DNA of 64,000 nucleotides from Microbulbifer agarilyticus (GTDB taxonomy: Bacteria > Pseudomonadota > Gammaproteobacteria > Pseudomonadales > Cellvibrionaceae), in NCBI RefSeq assembly GCF_001999945.1, contig NZ_CP019650.1, positions 4,191,626 through 4,255,625 of the forward strand, read 5' to 3'. The stretch's first letter is position 1. Each line of letters begins with the position of its first letter. Under the pieces are notes generated by a model. The model saw only the letters and a list, made by a program, of their open reading frames with translations, did not search any database and was not told the DNA's origin. Positions 1 through 8,436 of this stretch are shown here, piece after piece. The position numbers and the translations under genes are program-made.

Positions 1-164
1 CAGGTAGTAACCATCTTCCACTCAAAGGTTTGCTGGCCGGCATTTTCGATGGCGGTAATCGCCTGCTTCTCATCTGAGCGAGAAATTACCAGGCTGCCAA
101 AGGTCAGCACCAACAGCGCAAGCAGGCCCAAGATAACGGGGGGATACCAGTTTATTTTTTTCAT
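1..164 (-). CDS. TRAP transporter solute-binding protein, DctP type (5' end only)
   Basis: Only the first 54 codons lie inside the window; the gene runs off the left edge. The product starts with a short basic segment (MKKINW) and one hydrophobic stretch at about residues 6-29, which reads as a signal peptide or membrane anchor. It ends at the window edge with FEWKMVTT. Periplasmic DctP-type binding proteins of tripartite ATP-independent transporters open their mature domain with a similar F/Y-x-W-K-x-V-T-T-W motif. Such proteins capture carboxylates or related anions for a QM permease pair. The call rests on that short motif alone, so the substrate is unknown. The gene is downstream of uvrD on the same strand, separated by a GC-rich hairpin. 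Confidence 0.5.
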   Translation of the reverse strand, partial: MKKINWYPPVILGLLALLVLTFGSLVISRSDEKQAITAIENAGQQTFEWKMVTT

Positions 165-192
165 GTCCGTTTGAATTTTTATTGTGTATTGG

Positions 193-213
193 CCCCGGGC
201 ACCTGGCCCGGGG
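193..213 (-). terminator. GC-rich hairpin downstream of uvrD
   Basis: A perfect 8-bp inverted repeat (CCCCGGGC / GCCCGGGG) with a 5-base loop lies between the uvrD stop and the start of the TRAP binding protein gene. There is no strong T-run on either side, so it may be a weak terminator or a transcript-stabilising hairpin. Confidence 0.4.
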
Positions 214-269
214 TGGTGGATGCGATTTCACGCATCCAAGTTTTCAGCGCTCAGCTCTATTAGAAGAAC

Positions 270-2498
270 TTACAGCGGCTGCAGCTTGGCCATGGATACT
301 ACCAGCCATTTGCTACCTGCGTCGTCGAAGTTGACCTGTACCCGCGCGCGCGGACCGGAACCTTCAAACTGCATTACAGTGCCTTCGCCAAACTTGGCGT
401 GATCCACGCGGCCGCCCAGTGCCAGCGGTGGCAGATCGTCGTCGAATTCTGGTGCCGGGTCGGAGAACTGGCCGGCGCTACCGCCGAATTTCCCATAGTT
501 GGGCTGGAACAGCGGTTTGGAGATTTCGGTTTTCAGGCGCACCTCGTGGATATACTCCACCGGAATCTCACTCACAAACCGCGACGGCTTGTTGTAAGTC
601 TCGCTGCCGAACAGGCGGCGACTTTCCGCATAGGTGATGTACAGCTTCTGCATGGCGCGGGTGATACCCACGTAACACAGGCGACGCTCTTCCTCCATGC
701 GCCCGGGTTCCTGGGCCGACATTTTGTGTGGGAACAGGTTTTCTTCCACACCGGCCATAAATACCAGCGGGAATTCCAGCCCCTTGGCGGAGTGCAGGGT
801 CATCAGCTGCACCGCATCTTCAAACTCATCCGCCTGGCCTTCACCGGCATCCAGTGCGGCGCTGTCGAGGAACTGGTTGAGCAAGGGAATCTCCTCCTCG
901 TCTACCGCTTCGCCATCGGCATCGGCGGTAGGAATACCGTCGAAGCCGCGGCAGGCACTGACCAGTTCCTGCAAGTTTTCCACGCGGGTCTGGCCTTTCT
1001 CGCCTTTTTCCTTGCCGTGGAATTCGATCAGGCCGGTCTGTTCAATGGCCAGCTCGGCGATGTGGTCGAGGGTCTTGTCGGTGCTCTCTTCGTCCAACGC
1101 GTCGATCAGGCTGAGGAAGTTACCTAGGGCATTGCCGGCGCGGGCGGCCAGCACCTTTTGCTGCAGCATTTTTTCCGCGGCGCTCCACAGGGAGCAGCCG
1201 TGCTCGCGCGCGAACGCCCGCACCGTATCCACTGTACGCGCACCAATGCCGCGCGTGGGCGTGTTGACGACCCGCTCGAACGAGGTGTCGTCGTGGCGAT
1301 TGGTCATTAGGCGCATATAGGAGAGCGCATTCTTGATTTCCATGCGCTCGTAGAAGCGCTGGCCACCGTAAATACGATAGGGCACCTGCTCACGCAGCAG
1401 GCCTTCTTCCAGCACCCGCGACTGGGCATTGGAACGGTACAGAATGGCGATGCTGTCGCGGCGATTGCCATCGCGCACCCAGTCCTGAATACGCTCGACA
1501 ATAAAGCGCGCCTCATCCTGTTCGTTGTAGGCGGAATACAGGGAAATCGGCTCGCCTTTGTCGCCCTCGGTCCACAGTTGTTTGCCGAGGCGACCGGAGT
1601 TGTGCGCGATAACGGCGTTGGCGGCGTTCAGAATGGTGCTGGTGGAACGGTAGTTCTGCTCTAGGCGTACCGTCTGCACCTCTTTCAGGTCCGCTTCGAA
1701 GTGCTGGATATTCTCGATCTTGGCACCGCGCCAGCCATAGATTGACTGGTCGTCATCGCCCACCGCGGTGATCGCACACTGGTCGCCGGCAAGCAGGCGC
1801 AGCCACGCATATTGAATGGTGTTGGTATCTTGGAATTCGTCCACCAGGATAAACGGGAAGCGGCGGCGGTAGTGCGCGAGGATGCTGTCATTGTTCAGCA
1901 GCAGTTCGTGGGCGCGCAGCAACAGCTCGCCAAAATCCACCACGCCGGCGCGCTGGCAGGCCTCTTCATAGGCACTGTAGATACGCACCATGGTCTGCAG
2001 CCAGGGGTCGCCAGTCAGCTGGATATACTGGGGACGAATTCCCTCATCCTTCTGCGCGCCAATCCACCACTGGGTTTCCCGCGGCGACCACTTCTTCTCG
2101 TCGAGGCCCAGTTCGTTCTGCACCCGCTTGATCAGGCGCAGCTGGTCGTCGGAATCAAGAATCTGGAAATTCTGCGGCAGCTTCGCTTCCTGCCAGTGCG
2201 CGCGCAGCAACCGATGGGCGAGGCCGTGAAAGGTGCCCACCCACATGCCAAAGGTGTTTACCCCGAGCAGTTCCTCGATACGCCCGCGCATCTCGCGCGC
2301 GGCCTTGTTGGTAAAGGTCACCGCCATAATGGAGTAGGGCGACGCCCCCTCCACTTGCATCAACCAGGCAATACGGTGCACCAGCACGCGGGTCTTGCCC
2401 GAGCCGGCACCGGCCAGAACCAATTGATTGCCCGGAGGCGCGGCCACGGCTTCGCGCTGGGGGTCGTTGAGGGGGTCTAAAAGTTCAGATACGTCCAT
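270..2498 (-). CDS. uvrD: DNA helicase II UvrD
   Basis: This is a superfamily 1 3'-5' DNA helicase acting in nucleotide excision repair (removing UvrC and the cut oligonucleotide), in mismatch repair and in clearing proteins from DNA. The 742-residue product begins MDVSELLDPLND, very close to E. coli UvrD. It shows Walker A GAGSGKT at residues 30-36, Walker B-type VDEFQDT near 220, the GDDDQSIYGWRGA motif near 248 and the TLHSAKGLEF motif in the C-terminal half. The final ~50 residues (GGRVDHAKFGEG onward) form the Tudor-like tail found in UvrD. Length is close to the family norm of about 720. The ATG start matches the conserved N-terminus. It appears to be a single-gene unit transcribed away from hexR. 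Confidence 0.96.
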   Translation of the reverse strand: MDVSELLDPLNDPQREAVAAPPGNQLVLAGAGSGKTRVLVHRIAWLMQVEGASPYSIMAVTFTNKAAREMRGRIEELLGVNTFGMWVGTFHGLAHRLLRAHWQEAKLPQNFQILDSDDQLRLIKRVQNELGLDEKKWSPRETQWWIGAQKDEGIRPQYIQLTGDPWLQTMVRIYSAYEEACQRAGVVDFGELLLRAHELLLNNDSILAHYRRRFPFILVDEFQDTNTIQYAWLRLLAGDQCAITAVGDDDQSIYGWRGAKIENIQHFEADLKEVQTVRLEQNYRSTSTILNAANAVIAHNSGRLGKQLWTEGDKGEPISLYSAYNEQDEARFIVERIQDWVRDGNRRDSIAILYRSNAQSRVLEEGLLREQVPYRIYGGQRFYERMEIKNALSYMRLMTNRHDDTSFERVVNTPTRGIGARTVDTVRAFAREHGCSLWSAAEKMLQQKVLAARAGNALGNFLSLIDALDEESTDKTLDHIAELAIEQTGLIEFHGKEKGEKGQTRVENLQELVSACRGFDGIPTADADGEAVDEEEIPLLNQFLDSAALDAGEGQADEFEDAVQLMTLHSAKGLEFPLVFMAGVEENLFPHKMSAQEPGRMEEERRLCYVGITRAMQKLYITYAESRRLFGSETYNKPSRFVSEIPVEYIHEVRLKTEISKPLFQPNYGKFGGSAGQFSDPAPEFDDDLPPLALGGRVDHAKFGEGTVMQFEGSGPRARVQVNFDDAGSKWLVVSMAKLQPL

Positions 2499-2574
2499 GG
2501 GGCGGATTGTATCAGGGGTAGGGGGAGAACTGGGTATATAAACAGGGTTTTAAACCGCAGAAACTTGATGCGAA

Positions 2575-2689
2575 GGCGCTGCTAGCGGGTCGGCCTCCAT
2601 GAGACCGTCTGCGGCCAGGACGGCCGCAGCCGAGCCCCCAGGGATGGGTTTACGGCGTGTCTCGTGGAGGCCGACCCGCTAGCAGTGCC
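2575..2689. repeat. Large nested palindromic intergenic element
   Basis: Outer arms at 2575-2605 and 2659-2689 pair over about 31 bases with very few mismatches (core TGCTAGCGGGTCGGCCTCCA). Inside, 2609-2629 forms a second hairpin with 8-bp arms (CTGCGGCC / GGCCGCAG). The spacer contains AGCCCCCAGGGATGGG. The whole could fold as a cruciform or branched RNA hairpin. It sits between the divergent uvrD and hexR genes, so it is not a shared 3' terminator. Its form suggests a dispersed REP/BIME- or MITE-like repeat family, but no second copy was seen in this window. Confidence 0.6.
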
Positions 2690-2779
2690 GCCACCAAGCC
2701 ACAATCAAACCAAGCCAAGGCTCGCCAGCACCGAGCCATGCCGCTAAACTGCACAACTTGAACCATAGAAGGTGTTGTC

Positions 2780-3634
2780 GTGAAGCCAGCGGAAGTCACG
2801 CAAAAAATCAGCGAGCAGCTGAGTTCCATGCGCAAATCGGAGCGCAAGGTTGCGGAATATATCCTCGCCAATCCGGGCGAAATCATTCATATGCGTATTG
2901 TCGATCTCGCCACCGAAGCACAGGTGAGCGAACCGACCGTGGTGCGCTTCTGCCGCGCCGTGGGCTGCTCCGGCTTCCAGGAATTCAAGCTGAACCTCGC
3001 CCAGCAGCTGGCTTCCAGCCCGAGTTTTGGCCAGATCGCGGTCACCGAAACCGACTCCATCGCCGAGTACAAACGCAAGGTGTTCGACTCCACCGTCGAT
3101 ACCCTGCTGAACGTGCGCGATAAGATTGATGGCCGCGCCCTGGAAGCGGCAATTTCTGCCATCGCTGCCGCCAAACGCGTGGAATTTTTTGGTTTTGGCG
3201 CCTCTGGCGCCGTAGCCGCCGACGCCCAACACAAGTTCTTCCGCCTGCAGATGGCCACCGCGGCCCACTCCGATCACCATATGCAGAGCATGTCCGCCAT
3301 GAGCATGCAGCCCGGCGATGTGGTGGTTGCCATCTCCCAGAGCGGCCGCACCTCCTCGCTGCTGCGCTCCATGGAAATGGCCAAGCAGCAGGGCGCCACG
3401 GTGATTGGCCTCGGCCCCAGCGGCTCACCCATGACCCGCCAATCCAGTATTCCCCTGGAAGTGGATGTGGAGGAGGACATCGAACTCTACACGCCGCTCT
3501 CTTCCCGTATCGCCCACCTGGTGGTGATCGACGTACTCGCCATCGGCGTTGCCCAGCGCAAGGGCCCGCAGCTGCAGGAACACCTGCTGAAGCTGAAGCA
3601 GGGCCTGTATAACTTGCGCGAAGAAAAGCACTAA
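2780..3634 (+). CDS. hexR: HexR-like RpiR-family transcriptional regulator
   Basis: The protein is a sugar-phosphate-responsive DNA-binding regulator. In gammaproteobacteria HexR controls Entner-Doudoroff and central carbon genes, releasing DNA when it binds 2-keto-3-deoxy-6-phosphogluconate. The 284-residue product has an N-terminal RpiR helix-turn-helix (about residues 5-80, with VSEPTVVRFCRA at 49-60) and a C-terminal SIS sugar-isomerase domain. FFGFGASGAVA lies near 136-146 and the phosphosugar-binding ISQSGRT at 185-191. Residues around the HTH and SIS regions closely match E. coli HexR. The start is a GTG; the next in-frame ATG is 16 codons later and would remove conserved residues. No glycolytic gene is adjacent, so target genes must lie elsewhere. 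Confidence 0.88.
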   Translation: MKPAEVTQKISEQLSSMRKSERKVAEYILANPGEIIHMRIVDLATEAQVSEPTVVRFCRAVGCSGFQEFKLNLAQQLASSPSFGQIAVTETDSIAEYKRKVFDSTVDTLLNVRDKIDGRALEAAISAIAAAKRVEFFGFGASGAVAADAQHKFFRLQMATAAHSDHHMQSMSAMSMQPGDVVVAISQSGRTSSLLRSMEMAKQQGATVIGLGPSGSPMTRQSSIPLEVDVEEDIELYTPLSSRIAHLVVIDVLAIGVAQRKGPQLQEHLLKLKQGLYNLREEKH

Positions 3635-3666
3635 GAAAGTACAAGAAGCGGCTATTTGCTGTGAAT

Positions 3667-3685
3667 GCGCTGCTAATGGCAGCGC
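3667..3685 (+). terminator. Hairpin after hexR
   Basis: A 7-bp stem (GCGCTGC / GCAGCGC) with a 5-base loop lies 32 bases after the hexR stop. It is followed by only a short T-containing stretch, so it is a weak candidate terminator. Confidence 0.4.
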
Positions 3686-3872
3686 TTACCCCTCCTTAGT
3701 AGAAAACCACTCACCATATATTCCCCAGCACCCATGGCATCTGCCGGGCGCGCCCGCTACTATGCCGCCGCCCGCAGGTAATATCCGCCAATGACTATGC
3801 TTTGACCATTGGCTCACGGGCTCCCACTGGCGTTGCCGCTGTACCCAAAGCTCCCTTATTTACCGGTTTGAT

Positions 3873-5117
3873 ATGCCCCCGAATTTCTTCGACGCCGACG
3901 GCCGTCCACCGCGCTGGCTCGCTCCCTGTCTCGCCGCGCTGGTAGCGTTGACGCCGTTTGCCATCGATACGTACCTGCCCGCTATTCCCGCAATGGCCGT
4001 AGCACTGGGCGTGGAAGTGGCGCAGGTACAGCACTCGGTTTCCAGCTATCTGCTCGGTTTCGCTTTGGGCCAGCTGTTTGGTGGCCCGCTGTCGGATCGT
4101 TGGGGACGTATTCTGGTGGGAACCATTGGTCTCAGCGTGTTTATCGTCAGCACCACGCTGATTCTGTTTACCAACAGCGTAGAAATGCTGGTGGCGCTGC
4201 GCTTCTTCCAGGCCGCGGGCGGCGGTTTTGCCACGGTTATCTGCGGCGCCATCGTGCGCGACCTGTACCACGGCCGCGAGGCAGCGCGCATCATGTCGCT
4301 GATTGCCACCATGATGCTTATTGCGCCGATGGTGGCGCCGGTGATCGGTTCCACCCTGCTGACTTTCGGCGACTGGCACGCGATCTTTATCTTCCTGCTG
4401 GTCTACGGTCTGGCGATGATGGTGCTGGTGCGCGGCATTTTGCCGGAAACCGTGTCGCGCTTTCGCCGCGCGCGGCGCCAGCGCCAGCCCCGCCGCAGTA
4501 TGTTTCAGGGCTACGCAGAGATTTTCCGCACCCCACGGGCACTGGGCTTTTTATTTGGGCAGGCGTTTGTCAGCGGTTGCATGTTCATCTACATCACCAC
4601 CGCGCCGTTTGTGTTTATGGAGCATTTCGGGGTCAGCCCGCAGACCTTTCCGATTCTATTTGGCAGCTGTGTACTGGGCCTGGTGATTCTGGTGCAGCTG
4701 AACATTCGCTTGCTGAAGGTCTTCGAGCCGCGCCAGATCCTACTGGCGGGTATCGCGCTGCAACTGGTGTTTTGTGCGCTGTTGCTGGGCAGCACCCTCT
4801 ACTATGGCGCGCAGCAGCCATTGCTGGCGTGGATGATTCCATTGGTGCTGGCGATGGCCACCATCGGCCTGATCACGCCTAACTCGGCGGCCTGTTATCT
4901 GGAATTCTTCCCCTCGATCAGCGGTACCGCCAATGCGCTATTCGGTGCATCGCTGTTTATTTTTGGCGGGGTACTTGGTGGGACGGTAAGCGCGGTGCAC
5001 ACCGGCACCCTGGTGCCGATTGCGCTGGGCATGTTGTGCTGCTCAGCCGCCGCGCTATGCCTGGTTTTGTTTGTGGCGAAAGCGCGACGACCGATCGAAA
5101 TATCAGAAAGGAAATGA
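3873..5117 (+). CDS. Bcr/CflA-family multidrug efflux MFS transporter
   Basis: This is a 414-residue major facilitator with about 12 hydrophobic segments, predicted to export drugs or metabolites from the cytoplasm by proton antiport. The first helix carries TPFAIDTYLPAIP (27-39), characteristic of the Bcr/CflA drug:H+ antiporter-1 group. The loop between helices 2 and 3 carries the MFS motif A version GPLSDRWGR (71-79). Length fits the family (about 400). Bicyclomycin, sulfonamide or other export cannot be told from sequence. Its stop lies only 9 bases from the stop of the convergent GST gene, leaving no room for a separate terminator between them. Confidence 0.88.
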   Translation: MPPNFFDADGRPPRWLAPCLAALVALTPFAIDTYLPAIPAMAVALGVEVAQVQHSVSSYLLGFALGQLFGGPLSDRWGRILVGTIGLSVFIVSTTLILFTNSVEMLVALRFFQAAGGGFATVICGAIVRDLYHGREAARIMSLIATMMLIAPMVAPVIGSTLLTFGDWHAIFIFLLVYGLAMMVLVRGILPETVSRFRRARRQRQPRRSMFQGYAEIFRTPRALGFLFGQAFVSGCMFIYITTAPFVFMEHFGVSPQTFPILFGSCVLGLVILVQLNIRLLKVFEPRQILLAGIALQLVFCALLLGSTLYYGAQQPLLAWMIPLVLAMATIGLITPNSAACYLEFFPSISGTANALFGASLFIFGGVLGGTVSAVHTGTLVPIALGMLCCSAAALCLVLFVAKARRPIEISERK

Positions 5118-5126
5118 TGGCCCGGG

Positions 5127-5726
5127 TTAAATCAGCCCTTCGGCCTTGAGCGCCTTCTGCACACCCGGGCGCTGGGACATGCGTGCGGCAAAGGCCGCGA
5201 GCTTCGGCCAGGCGCTGGTGTCGACGTCGACAAACTTGCACCAGTTATACACAGTAAACAGGTAGGCGTCGGCGATGCAGAAGTCGTCGCCCATCAGGTA
5301 ATCGCCCACCATGCTGTCCTCGATGTACTGAAAGCGCTTGGCAAGTTTTTTACTGGCCAGCGCCTTTTCATCATCGGTACCACCCCAGAACAACGGCAGG
5401 AAGGTCTTGTGCACTTCGGTGGCCAGGTAATTCAGCCACTCCAGCACCCGGTAGTGCGCCAGCGAGCCATATTTTGGCGCCAGGTTATGCTCCGGCTTCT
5501 GCTCGGCGAGAAACTGCACGATCGCCGGGCCTTCGGTCAGCAGTTCGCCACCCTCCAGCTGCAGCGCGGGAACCTGCCCCTTGGGATTGACCTCGGTGAA
5601 ATTAGCACCGCCATCCATCTCTTTGGTTTTCAGGTTGACCTTGCACAGCTCCAGATCAATCCCCGCCTCACAGGCAACAATATGGGGGGATAATGAGCAG
5701 GCACCGGGTGCATAAAACAACTTCAT
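5127..5726 (-). CDS. gstA: Glutathione S-transferase, beta class (GstA-like)
   Basis: The enzyme is predicted to conjugate or reduce electrophiles with glutathione in the cytoplasm. The 199-residue product begins MKLFYAPGACS, with the beta-class catalytic Cys at residue 10. The thioredoxin-like domain includes the GSH-binding NPKGQVPAL and the LTEGPAIVQFLA helix. The all-helical C-terminal domain contains EWLNYLATEVHK and the FCIADAYLFTVY segment, both near-matches to E. coli GstA. It lies just downstream of a second GST-fold gene on the same strand, separated by 58 bases, so the two may be cotranscribed as part of a quinone/electrophile defence unit. Confidence 0.92.
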   Translation of the reverse strand: MKLFYAPGACSLSPHIVACEAGIDLELCKVNLKTKEMDGGANFTEVNPKGQVPALQLEGGELLTEGPAIVQFLAEQKPEHNLAPKYGSLAHYRVLEWLNYLATEVHKTFLPLFWGGTDDEKALASKKLAKRFQYIEDSMVGDYLMGDDFCIADAYLFTVYNWCKFVDVDTSAWPKLAAFAARMSQRPGVQKALKAEGLI

Positions 5727-5784
5727 CAGATTTCCTTTTTTTGGTTTTGAGCGAGATCAGCGCGCCCGACACGGGAGCCGCGCA

Positions 5785-6756
5785 TCAACCGCGGCCGTGA
5801 GGCGCCGCGTAATCCAGCTCCGGGCCCACAGGCACAATGCCGGTGGGGTTAATGTTCAGGTGACTGGCGTAATAGTGGGTTTTGATATGGTGAAAATCCA
5901 CCGTTTCCGCAACCCCGGGCCACTGGTACAGCTCGCGCACATAGCCCCACAGGTTCGGATAATCCGCCAGGCGCTGCTTGTTGCACTTGAAGTGGCCGTG
6001 GTACACCGGATCGAACCGGACCAGTGTAGTAAACAGTCGCCAGTCCGCCTCGGTGATGCGATCCCCGGTTAGGTAGCGATTGTCCGCCAGACGGCGCTCC
6101 AATTGCTCGAGCACCTCGAACAGGCGATGGTACGCCGCTTCGTAGGCGTTCTTGCTGGTGGCAAAGCCCGCACGATACACGCCGTTATTGACGTTTTCGT
6201 AAACCAGCGCGTTGGTGGCCTCTATATCGCCGCGCAAGTCCTCGGGGTAGAAATCCTGATCATCCCCGGTCAGGTCGTTGAACGCGGTATTGAACATGCG
6301 GATGATTTCCGACGACTCGTTGCTGACAATGCAATTGCGCTGCTTGTCCCACAGCACCGGCACCGTCACCCGTCCGGAGTAATCACCACGATTGCGGGTG
6401 TACACCTCGTACAGGAATTCGCTGCCAAACAGCGCATCGCCGCTACTGCCTTCCTCCTGGTTGAAGGTCCAGCCGTGCTCGTGCATGTAGGGACTGACCA
6501 CGGACACGGTGATGTAATCTTCCAATGCCTTCAGCTTGCGGAATATCAGCGTGCGGTGCGCCCAGGGGCAAGCGAGGGAAACATAAAGGTGATAACGGCC
6601 TTTCTCGGCCTGAAAACCACTCTCACCACTTGGGCCGGCACTGCCGTCGGCGGTCACCCAGTTGCGCAGCTGCGCCGCTTCACGCTCAAACTCACCACCG
6701 CTTTTGTCGGTTTCATACCAGCGATCTTTCCACTCGCCTTTAACCAAGAGTCCCAT
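5785..6756 (-). CDS. yqjG: Glutathionyl-hydroquinone reductase (xi-class GST, YqjG/ECM4 type)
   Basis: This 323-residue protein belongs to the xi-class GSTs that use glutathione to reduce glutathionyl-hydroquinones to free hydroquinones. The catalytic motif CPWAH is at residues 63-67, preceded by YHLYVSLA as in E. coli YqjG. The conserved NNGVYRAGFATS segment lies in the C-terminal helical domain, and the length fits the family (about 320). It is flanked by the DoxX gene upstream, the partner found next to yqjG in E. coli, and by a beta-class GST downstream. The start is the ATG giving MGLLVKGEW, a usual N-terminus for the family. Confidence 0.93.
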   Translation of the reverse strand: MGLLVKGEWKDRWYETDKSGGEFEREAAQLRNWVTADGSAGPSGESGFQAEKGRYHLYVSLACPWAHRTLIFRKLKALEDYITVSVVSPYMHEHGWTFNQEEGSSGDALFGSEFLYEVYTRNRGDYSGRVTVPVLWDKQRNCIVSNESSEIIRMFNTAFNDLTGDDQDFYPEDLRGDIEATNALVYENVNNGVYRAGFATSKNAYEAAYHRLFEVLEQLERRLADNRYLTGDRITEADWRLFTTLVRFDPVYHGHFKCNKQRLADYPNLWGYVRELYQWPGVAETVDFHHIKTHYYASHLNINPTGIVPVGPELDYAAPHGRG

Positions 6757-6789
6757 GTTTGTGCTCCGTGTAGAGGTTGTGATTGGCGA

Positions 6790-7194
6790 TCAGCGGTTTT
6801 TCACTTTCGCCATGGCGTGATCAAAGCTGAATTTACCCGCGCCGGCGCATGCCAGGATCAGGAAGCCGCCAGCGATGGTGATGTTTTTCATAAACATGAT
6901 CTGCTGCATCTGGTCGCCCGGTACGTTGTGAAACAACCAGGCACTCAGTGCACAGAAGACGGCAAACGCCAGTGCCACCCAGCGGGTGAAGAAACCGAAG
7001 AGAATCGCCAGGCCACCGCCCAGCTCAAGCAGAATAACCAGCGGCAATAAAATGCCGGGTACACCCGCGGCCGCCATATATTCCTGGGTACCCGCGTAGG
7101 CGCCGATCTTGCTGTAGCCGGCAACGATAAACATCACCGAAATGAGAATGCGACCGATCAGTTTGCCGAAATCACACAGTGCACCGTTTTGCAT
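6790..7194 (-). CDS. yqjF: DoxX-family inner-membrane protein (YqjF-like)
   Basis: This is a small 134-residue membrane protein with four hydrophobic segments, typical of the DoxX/YqjF family. The precise biochemical role of YqjF is not established. In E. coli the gene is induced by quinone-like breakdown products of nitroaromatics and is adjacent to yqjG. I chose the ATG at 7194 (MQNGALCDFGK) rather than an upstream in-frame start. An AGGA motif lies about 8 bases before it, and family members begin with a similarly short cytoplasmic end. It precedes yqjG by 33 bases on the same strand, so the two probably form an operon. Confidence 0.85.
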   Translation of the reverse strand: MQNGALCDFGKLIGRILISVMFIVAGYSKIGAYAGTQEYMAAAGVPGILLPLVILLELGGGLAILFGFFTRWVALAFAVFCALSAWLFHNVPGDQMQQIMFMKNITIAGGFLILACAGAGKFSFDHAMAKVKNR

Positions 7195-7409
7195 AGCAGA
7201 GTCCTCGTAATTAGCCGTCGAAACGGAAAGTGTATGGAGTGACAACGCTGTTCAGTGTAATTCGACTTTTCGAAACAAAAATCGCAAATTATTGGCACGA
7301 ATCTACGATTTTTTCGGACTTTGACGTGATGTTTCCTTGGAGGGAATTACCGAAAGGATTGCCGAAGGGATCAGCGGAAGGTTTAGCCAATCTTGCCGCC
7401 GCTAGCCCA

Positions 7410-8399
7410 CTAGCCCACTAGCCCAGCGAGGATCTGGTCCATCACCCGCGAGGCCTTGCCGCCCTCGGCGCCGGCGACCGGGTGGCGCCCCGTGCCATTG
7501 AGGTGTTTGACCATGTTTTCGATATGGAAGAACTGGATATTCTCCGGATGGGGGATTTCCACGTGCTCCGACCCATTGGCACTCTCCAGCACCAGGGCCG
7601 CATCGGCAAACACGGAAAAGCGGATGCTGCCGCGGCTGCCGTGAATTATCACTTCATCGCCGTATTCGGCACAGCCAAAGTTCCAGAAGCCGGAACCGGT
7701 GGCGCCATTGTCGAATACCCAGCAGGCAGATACGGCGTCTTCGACGTCGTACAGGTTTTGCTGGTTGACGGCGATGCCCCTGGCGTCGCGAATGTCGCCC
7801 AGCAAATAAATAAACAGGTCCAGGCCGTGGCAGGCCAGGTCGACAAAGTGGCCGCCACCGGATACGGCAGGATCGGTGCGCCAGTTGTATTCTGCGGACA
7901 GGTCCACGGCGGATGGCGTGCGCGCATAGCTCCAGTTGATATGGCGCACATCGCCGATTTTTCCTTCATCCAGCCACGCCTTAACCTGATTAAAGCGCGG
8001 CAGGGAGCGGCGGTAATAAGCCACAAACAATTGTGCGTCACGGCCGGCAAAGGCCGCGGCGATTTCTTCGCACTCGGCAAAATTCAGCGCCATGGGTTTT
8101 TCCAGGCAGCAGTGCTTGTCGGCGGCGGCAATTTTTAGCGCGTACTCGCGGTGGCTGCCCGGCGGTGTCGCCACGTAAATGGCGTCTATTTCCGGGTCCT
8201 GAATCAATGCGTCGGCATTGGCGTAGGTCTTTGGCACCCCGTGGCGTTCGGCGTAGTCGGCGAGCTTTGCTCGATCGCGACGCATCACCGCCAGCAACTC
8301 AGAGCCCTGTACCTTGTTAAACGCGGGGCCACTCTTCAGTTCGGTGACATTGCCGCAGCCAATGATGCCCCAGCGGATTGGGCGATTATCCTGTTCCAT
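7410..8399 (-). CDS. Gfo/Idh/MocA-family NAD(P)-dependent oxidoreductase
   Basis: The 329-residue product has an N-terminal Rossmann fold with GIIGCG at residues 11-16. The EKPMA motif, whose Lys is usually catalytic, is at 100-104. The C-terminal alpha/beta domain of the family follows (GGHFVDLACHGLDL). Members oxidise or reduce sugars, inositols or related polyols; the substrate here cannot be assigned. It starts 37 bases after the LysR regulator gene on the same strand and ends about 215 bases before the DoxX gene. It therefore sits between a regulator and a possible target. An 8-bp unit is repeated almost three times across its stop codon (7403-7425). Confidence 0.88.
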   Translation of the reverse strand: MEQDNRPIRWGIIGCGNVTELKSGPAFNKVQGSELLAVMRRDRAKLADYAERHGVPKTYANADALIQDPEIDAIYVATPPGSHREYALKIAAADKHCCLEKPMALNFAECEEIAAAFAGRDAQLFVAYYRRSLPRFNQVKAWLDEGKIGDVRHINWSYARTPSAVDLSAEYNWRTDPAVSGGGHFVDLACHGLDLFIYLLGDIRDARGIAVNQQNLYDVEDAVSACWVFDNGATGSGFWNFGCAEYGDEVIIHGSRGSIRFSVFADAALVLESANGSEHVEIPHPENIQFFHIENMVKHLNGTGRHPVAGAEGGKASRVMDQILAGLVG

Positions 8400-8436
8400 T
8401 GATCACAAACTCTGGTCTCACAAATTCTGGGGCATC

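Noticed and set aside
399..1127. 242-codon plus-strand ORF opposite uvrD
   Set aside because: It is a shadow of uvrD with no ribosome binding site or recognisable family.
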